The notes below the pieces were generated by a model. That model was not told the DNA's origin, searched no databases, and saw only the letters and a list, made by a program, of their open reading frames with translations. Shown piece by piece: positions 58,238-64,000 of a stretch of 64,000 nt of DNA. Position 1 is the first letter of the stretch. Every line of letters begins with the position of its first letter. The position numbers and the translations under genes are program-made. Source of the DNA: Methylorubrum populi (GTDB taxonomy: Bacteria; Pseudomonadota; Alphaproteobacteria; Rhizobiales; Beijerinckiaceae); NCBI GenBank assembly GCA_020741775.1, contig DYYG01000013.1, positions 62,001-126,000 on the forward strand, read 5' to 3'.

Positions 58238-60421
58238 ATGATCGAGGCGAGACCGACGAGAGGCATTCCCGCAACCGCGTTGCGCTATCGCGTGAAGGGC
58301 ATGGATTGCCCGAGTTGCGCCACCAAGATCGAGACGGCGGTCACCCGGCTGCCCGGGATCGCGGACGTGCGCGTGAACTACACCGCCCAGGTCCTGGATC
58401 TCGTCCTCGACGAGGCCGCCACCACCCGTGCGAGCCTGGAGGAGCGGATCTCCGGGCTCGGCTATGGCCTGGCTTCCCTGCCGACGGCCGCCGACCTCGC
58501 CCGCGCGCACGCCGCCGGCACCGAGATCCCCCCCGTCGAGGACGAGAAGGCGGAGCCACCCGTCTGGCGCAGCCGCAAGGGCCTGCTGGCCCTGGCCATC
58601 GCCGGGCTGTTCGCCATCGGCTTCCTCGTCGAGACGGCGCCCCCGGGGCTGGCCGGGGAGTATGCCTACTGGCCCGGTGCGCTCCTCGGGCTGGCCTTCT
58701 ACGGACGCCGGGCCATCGCCGCGGCGCGCAGCGGCTCACCGTTCTCCATCGAGATGCTGATGTCGGTCGCGACCGTGGGGGCGCTCGCCATCCATGCCGC
58801 CGAGGAGGCCGCGGTCGTCGTCCTGCTCTTCACAGTGGGCGAGATGCTCGAAGGCTTCGCGGCGGGCCGGTCCCGGGCCGGCATCAAGGCGCTCGTCGGC
58901 TTGGTCCCGAAGACCGCCCGTCTGGTGGAGGACGGGGAAGGGGCCGTGCGCGAGGTGCCGGCCGCCTCCCTGGTGATCGGCCAGACCGTGCTGGTCCGGC
59001 CCGGCGACCGTGTCCCCGCCGACGGGGAGATCACGGACGGGACGTCGAGCCTCGACGAGTCCCCGATCACGGGGGAGTCCGTACCCCGGCCGAAAAAGGT
59101 CGGAGACACCGTCTACGCCGGCAGCGTCAATGCGGACGGGGCCCTGCAGGTGCAGGTGACCCGGATGCCGTCCGACAACACCGTCGCCCGCATCCTGCAC
59201 ATGGTCGAGGAGGCGCAGGCGTCGAAATCGCCGACCGCCCGCTTCATCGACCGCTTCAGCGCGATCTACACGCCGGTCGCCTTCGCCGTCGCGACCCTGG
59301 CCGCCCTCGTGCCCCCGCTCCTGTTCGGGACCGACTGGAGCACCTGGATCTACCGCGGCCTGGCGCTGTTACTGATTTCCTGCCCGTGCGCCCTCGTGCT
59401 CTCGACGCCGGCGGCCATCGCCTCGGGCCTCGCGGCCGGCGCCCGACGCGGGCTCCTGGTCAAGGGAGGCGCGGCCTTGGAGACCATGGGCCGCGTGCGC
59501 ACCGTGGCCTTCGACAAGACCGGGACGCTGACCGCGGGCCGGCCCCGCGTGACCGATATCCTTCCGTTCGACCCCACGATCACGGACCGGGTCCTGCTAG
59601 GGCTCGCGGCGGCGGTGGAGGCCGGGTCGAGCCATCCCATCGCCCAGGCGCTGATCGAGCGGGCGGGTGCGGACGGCATCCCCTTGCGTCCCGTACGTGA
59701 CGCCAGGGCGGTCCCGGGCAAGGCTGTCCAGGCCACCGTCTCCGGACACCTCGTGGTGGTGGCCTCCCCGCGCCATGCGGTGACGCTGGCCCCCATCGGA
59801 GCCGAGGCCGAGCGGATGGTGGCAAGCCTGGAGGAGGCGGGGAAGACCGCCGTCATCGTCGTCCGGGACGGGGAGGCGCTCGGCGTCATCGCGGTCCGGG
59901 ACGAGCCCCGCCGGGATGCCGGCGCCGGGATCGCGGCCCTGCGCGAGCTTGGCGTGGAATGCGTGATGCTGACCGGCGACAATCGTCGCACCGGGGAGGC
60001 GATTGCGAAGGGTCTCGGACTATCGGTCCGGGCCGATTTGCTGCCCGGCGACAAGCTCTCCGAGATCGGCGCGCTGAAGGCGGCGGGGCCGGTCGCCATG
60101 GTCGGCGATGGCATCAACGATGCGCCCGCCCTCGCGTCGGCCAGCATCGGGATCGCCATGGGGGGCGGTACCGACGCGGCCCTGGAGACGGCCGACGCCG
60201 CGATCCTGAACGACCGGGTCTCCGACGTGGCGGCCCTCGTGGCGCTCTCCCGGGCGACGCTCGGCAACATTCACCAGAACGTCGCCATCTCCCTCGGCCT
60301 GAAGGCAGTGTTCCTCGTCACGACGCTCGCCGGCATCACCGGCCTGTGGCCGGCCATCCTGGCGGATACCGGCGCGACGGTCCTGGTGACCGCCAACGCG
60401 CTTCGCCTCCTCCGGGCCTGA
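58238..60421 (+). CDS. zntA: Heavy-metal P-type ATPase (ZntA/CadA type)
   Basis: A 727-residue ATPase from the ATG at 58,238 (CGGAG upstream); a GTG at 58,196 would lie on top of the promoter. One HMA domain (GMDCPSCATK, Cys24/Cys27), membrane CPC motif (LISCPCALVLSTPAA), TGES loop, phosphorylated Asp in FDKTGTLTAG, SSHPIAQ and GDGINDAPALASA. Motifs of the Zn/Cd/Pb class rather than copper. Exports metal from cytoplasm to periplasm. Confidence 0.95.
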   Translation: MIEARPTRGIPATALRYRVKGMDCPSCATKIETAVTRLPGIADVRVNYTAQVLDLVLDEAATTRASLEERISGLGYGLASLPTAADLARAHAAGTEIPPVEDEKAEPPVWRSRKGLLALAIAGLFAIGFLVETAPPGLAGEYAYWPGALLGLAFYGRRAIAAARSGSPFSIEMLMSVATVGALAIHAAEEAAVVVLLFTVGEMLEGFAAGRSRAGIKALVGLVPKTARLVEDGEGAVREVPAASLVIGQTVLVRPGDRVPADGEITDGTSSLDESPITGESVPRPKKVGDTVYAGSVNADGALQVQVTRMPSDNTVARILHMVEEAQASKSPTARFIDRFSAIYTPVAFAVATLAALVPPLLFGTDWSTWIYRGLALLLISCPCALVLSTPAAIASGLAAGARRGLLVKGGAALETMGRVRTVAFDKTGTLTAGRPRVTDILPFDPTITDRVLLGLAAAVEAGSSHPIAQALIERAGADGIPLRPVRDARAVPGKAVQATVSGHLVVVASPRHAVTLAPIGAEAERMVASLEEAGKTAVIVVRDGEALGVIAVRDEPRRDAGAGIAALRELGVECVMLTGDNRRTGEAIAKGLGLSVRADLLPGDKLSEIGALKAAGPVAMVGDGINDAPALASASIGIAMGGGTDAALETADAAILNDRVSDVAALVALSRATLGNIHQNVAISLGLKAVFLVTTLAGITGLWPAILADTGATVLVTANALRLLRA

Positions 60422-60425
60422 GGCG

Positions 60426-60917
60426 GTGGGTTCGCTCCGGGCCGCGACCATCGTCGCGGCCACCGCGGCAATCGCCGCGGGCGTCGACCTCCTGACCAAG
60501 GCCATCGCCGCCGACCGGCTGTCCGGCGGGTCCGTCCACGCCCTGCTTCCGGGTCTCGACCTGAAGCTGGCGTTCAACCACGGGATCAGCTTCAGCTTGC
60601 TTCCGGCACACGATCCGGCGTCGCTGGCGGTGCTGCTCGCGTTCCAGAGCGCGCTGACCGGCCTCGTGGCCTGGCTGGCCTTCCGGGCCGGCGGGTCCAC
60701 CGAGCGCCTCGGACTTGCGCTCGTCACCGGTGGTGCGCTCGGCAATCTCCTGGACCGCTGGTGTCAAGGCGGCGTCACCGACTGGATCGACCTGCACCCC
60801 GCCGGCAGCCACTGGTTCACATTCAACCTCGCAGATGCCTGGATCAGCGTCGGCGTCGTCCTTCTGGTCGGGGACGCGATCATGACCGCCCGGAACGGCG
60901 TCCGGGGTCGGGCCTGA
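60426..60917 (+). CDS. lspA: Signal peptidase II (LspA), metal-island copy
   Basis: A 163-residue polytopic protein, GTG start four bases after the ATPase stop. Conserved aspartates are in GALGNLLDRW and FNLADAWISVGV, the catalytic pair of lipoprotein signal peptidases, and FNHGISFSLL is the family motif. LspA copies linked to Pb/Cd ATPases occur in pbr-type operons, where they process a resistance lipoprotein; this looks like such an extra copy, not the housekeeping one. Confidence 0.92.
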   Translation: MGSLRAATIVAATAAIAAGVDLLTKAIAADRLSGGSVHALLPGLDLKLAFNHGISFSLLPAHDPASLAVLLAFQSALTGLVAWLAFRAGGSTERLGLALVTGGALGNLLDRWCQGGVTDWIDLHPAGSHWFTFNLADAWISVGVVLLVGDAIMTARNGVRGRA

Positions 60918-60994
60918 AAGGGTCCATCTATGGTCAGGCGGCGCTCGGTCACGCCGGGAACCCATGCCCATTGTAAGGCTTCACCCATCGGCGT

Positions 60995-61222
60995 ATGTTC
61001 GCGTTGTTGGGAGTTTCATCCGTGACGTTGACCATCGAGTACGGCAAGGATGGCGAAGGCCGGGACACCGCGACGACGCCGTCGAGACGCGGGCTGCTTG
61101 CCCGCGGCAAGTCGAGGTTCGAGGCAGCCCGCAACCTCATGGCCATGATCGAGCTGATCGAACGGCGGCACGGCCATGCCGATGCAGCCCCCACGGCCGT
61201 CGTCTACGAAAACGTCGCCTAA
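60995..61222 (+). CDS. Small hypothetical protein
   Basis: A 75-residue frame (possible later GTG start at 61,022) with a basic, helical C-terminal half (KSRFEAARNLMAMIELIERRHGH). No motif recognised. Follows lspA by about 80 bases. Confidence 0.45.
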   Translation: MFALLGVSSVTLTIEYGKDGEGRDTATTPSRRGLLARGKSRFEAARNLMAMIELIERRHGHADAAPTAVVYENVA

Positions 61223-61231
61223 GCCTCAGCC

Positions 61232-61480
61232 TTGATCCACTGCATCCGGTTCGCGAACGTCGCGGCCCATCTCGTGCACCATGGCTTCGAGGACCTCGGC
61301 GAGGCCGGCGACGCGCACGTTTTCGAGAACCGTGCCCGTCCCGGTGGCCTACCGGAATATTGCTCGATCCATCGTCCCAACCCTCGCGGCCTGGTGACGG
61401 AGATGTCCGTTGACGAGGCCTTTTACGAGGCTGGGGTACCGATGCCCAATCCGTCCTTCGACACCGAGTGGTGCGACTGA
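61232..61480 (+). CDS. Small hypothetical protein, TTG start
   Basis: An 82-residue frame, probably from a TTG at 61,232, 9 bases after the previous stop. Composition is protein-like with His/Cys (MIHCIRFANVAAHLVHHGFE if the first codon is read as Met; CSIHRPNP later). No family recognised. Coding moderately likely. Confidence 0.4.
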   Translation: MIHCIRFANVAAHLVHHGFEDLGEAGDAHVFENRARPGGLPEYCSIHRPNPRGLVTEMSVDEAFYEAGVPMPNPSFDTEWCD

Positions 61481-61491
61481 GCCTTCGGCCC

Positions 61492-61974
61492 CTAGCCCTG
61501 CATCGATCCGCCTCGGTACCGCGCGAAAACCGCCTGACGCCCGTCCGGTCCGAAGAGGACGACGTCGTAGGTGTCCGGGTCCATGCCCTCGACCTCCATG
61601 CCAGGTGAGCCCACCGGCATACCGGGTACCGCCAGGCCCGTGCTAATCGGCCGCTCCGCCAGGAGGCGCTTGATCGCCCCGGCCGGGACGTGGCCCTCGA
61701 CGACGTAGCCTGCGACCTGGGCGGTGTGGCACGAGGCGAGCTCACGAGGCACGCCAAGGCGGACCTTGAGCGGGTTCACCGGCGCGTCGGTGACCGTCAC
61801 GGTAAACCCGCTTTCGCGGAGGTGGGCGACCCACCTCTCGCAGCATCCGCAGGTGGGGTCCTTGGTCACGGCGACCGTCGGCAGGTCTTGAGCCAGGACA
61901 TGGCGCCCGAGGGCCACTGACGTCGCAAGGCCCAGGGCCACGGCGCGGCGGGTCGTTTTCGTCGTATTGATCAT
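61492..61974 (-). CDS. DUF411 exported metal-binding protein
   Basis: A 160-residue protein with an N-terminal signal (TRRAVALGLATSVALGRHVLA, Tat-like twin Arg). DUF411 core: TVAVTKDPTCGCCERWVAHLRESGF with the CGCC metal motif, GVPRELASCHTAQVAGYVVEGHVPAGAIKRLL, and LAVPGMPVGSPGMEVEG. DUF411 proteins bind copper and cluster with cop/cus genes. It follows the RND pump gene by 16 bases. Confidence 0.9.
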   Translation of the reverse strand: MINTTKTTRRAVALGLATSVALGRHVLAQDLPTVAVTKDPTCGCCERWVAHLRESGFTVTVTDAPVNPLKVRLGVPRELASCHTAQVAGYVVEGHVPAGAIKRLLAERPISTGLAVPGMPVGSPGMEVEGMDPDTYDVVLFGPDGRQAVFARYRGGSMQG

Positions 61975-61990
61975 GTTCGGCCTCCGGTTC

Positions 61991-64000
61991 TCACTCCGCC
62001 GCCAAGGGCATTTTTTGCTGTTCCACGGATTCCGCTAGCGTCCGTGACGTCGGCAGCCCCCACCCCTTCACCAGAGCGTAGACCGCCGGGATCACCACCA
62101 GGGTCAGGACGGTCGAGGAGACCATCCCGCCGATCATCGGGACCGCGATCCGCTGCATGACCTCGGAGCCCGAGCCGGTGCTCCACAGGATCGGCAGGAG
62201 CCCGGCCATGATGGCGACCACCGTCATCATCTTCGGCCGCACCCGCTCGACCGCCCCGACCATGATGGCCCGGCGCAGGTCTTCGCGGGTGAACGGCCGC
62301 CCGTGACGGTCGCATTCGGCACGGACCTCGACCAGCGCATGGTCGAGGTAGACCAGCATGATCACCCCGGTCTCGGCGGCGACGCCTGCCAGCGCGATGA
62401 AGCCCACCGCCACGGCCACCGACAGGTTGAACCCGAGCCACCACATCAGCCAGACACCGCCAACGAGGGCGAAGGGCAGCGACAGCATCACGATGAGGGT
62501 CTCGGTCAGCCGGCGGAAGTTGAGGTAGAGCAGCAGGAACACGGTCAGCAGGGTCAGCGGCACCACGACCTTGAGCCGGGTGGTCGCGCGGTCGAGGTAC
62601 TCAACCTGTCCGCTCCACTGGATGGTGGTCCCCGGAGGCATGGTCACCTCGCCCGCGACCGCCGCCCGCGCCTCGGCGACGTAGCCGCCGAGGTCTCGTC
62701 CGGTGACGTCGACATAGATGAAGACCGCGAGTTGCCCGTTTTCCGTGCGGATCTGGGTCGGCCCGCGCGCGAGAGTCACCTTGGCGACCTCGCCGAGCGG
62801 GACGGTGCCCCCGCCAGCGATCGGCACCTGCACCTCGTTCGCGATGGACCGCGGGTCGGAGCGGTAGGACCGGGGGTAGCGCACGTTCACGGTGTAGCGC
62901 TCGCGGCCCTCGACCGTGTTGGTGACGCTGTCGCCGCCGAGCGCCATGACGATGACGTCCTGCACCTCGCCAACCGTCAGGCCGTAGCGTCCCAGCACCT
63001 CCCGGTCCGGAGTGATGTCGAGGAAGTAGCCCCCCTGGACGCGCTCGGCATAGGCGCTCGCAGTTCCGGGCACTGCCTTCACGACCGCCTCGACCTTGCG
63101 GGCGACCTTCTCCATCTCGGCGAGGTCGGTCCCCAAAACCTTGATGCCGACGGGCGTGCGGATGCCGGTCGCGAGCATGTCGATGCGGGCGCGGATCGGC
63201 TGGGTCCAGGCATTCGAGACCCCGGGGAACTGCAGGGCCTTGTCCATCTCGGCCCTCAGGCTCGCCATCGTCACGCCGGGGCGCCAGTCCGCCTTCGGCT
63301 TCAGGTTGACGATGGTCTCGAACATCTCGGAGGGCGCGGGGTCGGTCGCCGTGTTGGCCCGTCCGGCCTTTCCGTAGACCGACGCCACTTCCGGAAAGCC
63401 CTTGATGATGCGGTCCTGGGTGGCGAGGAGATCGCCGGCCTTGGTCACCGAGATGCCCGGCAGGGTGGTGGGCATGTACATCAGGGTGCCCTCGTCGAGG
63501 TCGGGCATGAACTCCGACCCGAGCTGCAGGGCCGGCCAGACCGAGACGCCGAGCACGGCGAGCGCGGTCAGGATGGTCAGGACACGCGCCCGCAGGACGA
63601 ACGCGATCACGGGCCTGTACAACCAGATGAGCAGGCGGTTCACAGGGTTGCGGTGCTCCGGGACGATGCGGCCGCGCACGAACAGCACCATCAGGGCCGG
63701 GACCAGGGTCACGGACAGCACGGCGGCGGCAGCCATGGCGAAGGTCTTGGTGAAGGCCAGCGGCCCGAACAGGCGCCCCTCCTGGCTCTCCAGGGTGAAG
63801 ATCGGCAGGAAGCTCACCGTGATGATGAGCAGCGAGAAGAACAGCGACGGGCCGACCTCACCCGCCGCCTCGACCAGAACCTCGATCCGGGGTCTGCCAG
63901 GGTCGGCCCGCTCCATGTGCTTGTGGGCGTTCTCGATCATCACGATGGCGGCGTCGATCATGGCACCCACCGCAATGGCGATGCCGCCGAGGCTCATGAT
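61991..64000 (-). CDS. Heavy-metal RND pump (CusA/CzcA family), C-terminal two thirds
   Basis: About 669 residues of an HME-RND pump that continues past the right edge; its start is not in the window, and an apparent Met at 63,997 is internal. Visible features: LGGIAIAVGAMIDAAIVMIENAHKHMER (helix IV with the acidic Asp/Glu of the proton path), GSEFMPDLDEGTLMYMPTTLPGIS, and the last helices. Met-rich substrate positions and the DUF411 neighbour favour Cu/Ag (CusA) over Zn, but this is a leaning only. Confidence 0.9.
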   Translation of the reverse strand: MMSLGGIAIAVGAMIDAAIVMIENAHKHMERADPGRPRIEVLVEAAGEVGPSLFFSLLIITVSFLPIFTLESQEGRLFGPLAFTKTFAMAAAAVLSVTLVPALMVLFVRGRIVPEHRNPVNRLLIWLYRPVIAFVLRARVLTILTALAVLGVSVWPALQLGSEFMPDLDEGTLMYMPTTLPGISVTKAGDLLATQDRIIKGFPEVASVYGKAGRANTATDPAPSEMFETIVNLKPKADWRPGVTMASLRAEMDKALQFPGVSNAWTQPIRARIDMLATGIRTPVGIKVLGTDLAEMEKVARKVEAVVKAVPGTASAYAERVQGGYFLDITPDREVLGRYGLTVGEVQDVIVMALGGDSVTNTVEGRERYTVNVRYPRSYRSDPRSIANEVQVPIAGGGTVPLGEVAKVTLARGPTQIRTENGQLAVFIYVDVTGRDLGGYVAEARAAVAGEVTMPPGTTIQWSGQVEYLDRATTRLKVVVPLTLLTVFLLLYLNFRRLTETLIVMLSLPFALVGGVWLMWWLGFNLSVAVAVGFIALAGVAAETGVIMLVYLDHALVEVRAECDRHGRPFTREDLRRAIMVGAVERVRPKMMTVVAIMAGLLPILWSTGSGSEVMQRIAVPMIGGMVSSTVLTLVVIPAVYALVKGWGLPTSRTLAESVEQQKMPLAAE

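Noticed and set aside
58186-59700. Second plus-strand frame overlapping the P-type ATPase
   Set aside because: Arg/Gly-rich off-frame translation of the ATPase gene.

Overview
The window looks like chromosome (or a large replicon) of a high-GC alphaproteobacterium, most likely a Methylobacterium/Methylorubrum relative. This is inferred from GC-rich codon use, the alphaproteobacterial cycHJKL-type cytochrome c maturation operon, several Moco sulfite oxidases and the type of insertion sequences; no rRNA or tRNA gene was seen to confirm it.

Layout. (1) 1-8.9 kb, mostly minus strand: a NicO-type Ni/Co transporter (cut by the window edge) with its DUF1007 partner, ccmI-ccmE-ccmF-ccmH, then a PhoP/PhoQ-like two-component pair and a PepSY-like exported protein. 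(2) 9.0-12.1 kb: remnants of a phage-like gene cluster cut at about 10,015 by mobile DNA, namely an IS3-family remnant and a complete IS110-family (IS1111-type) element with perfect 15-bp subterminal inverted repeats. (3) 12.1-22.4 kb: a periplasmic stress/sulfite-oxidation block. It has two beta-propeller proteins, DUF305, a secreted-repeat protein, an ECF sigma/anti-sigma pair, a LysR regulator, two Moco oxidoreductases, a small cytochrome c and a YeiH-type exporter. Four promoter-like sites with an identical layout (kGGAATA-N14-GCATCTC) precede four transcription units here and mark a probable ECF regulon, including the sigma operon itself. (4) 22.5-30.5 kb: phosphoglycerate mutase-like enzyme, an exported alpha/beta hydrolase, two TauE/SafE exporters, a ChrB-domain protein divergent from a membrane protein around a perfect dyad, an EEP-family phosphatase, and a ClC channel with DUF190.

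(5) 30.6-44.6 kb: the most unusual part. A Tn7-like transposition module is encoded as tnsA-tnsB-tnsC-tniQ on the minus strand, and a second, quite different tniQ runs toward it and overlaps it tail to tail. Both flanks of the module carry very short ORFs with strong Shine-Dalgarno sequences reading inward, several hairpins and dyads, a 138-bp tandem repeat, and a 20-base sequence shared in inverted orientation at 31,279 and 41,977. Farther right lie a protein resembling a catalytically degenerate TnsA, an HTH protein and an unknown 311-residue protein. No cas genes or CRISPR array are present, so this is not a CRISPR-associated transposon on visible evidence.

(6) 45.1-64 kb: a broken GGDEF gene, then a heavy-metal resistance island: MerR regulator and CDF transporter divergent across a MerR operator, CzcD-like CDF, ZIP transporter, a two-component system, several His-rich exported peptides, a CzcB/CzcA RND pair, a second MerR divergent from a ZntA/CadA P-type ATPase with lspA, DUF411, and the C-terminal two thirds of a second heavy-metal RND pump running off the window. 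Together these would sense metal, pump it from the cytoplasm (CDF, P-ATPase) and expel it from the periplasm (RND).
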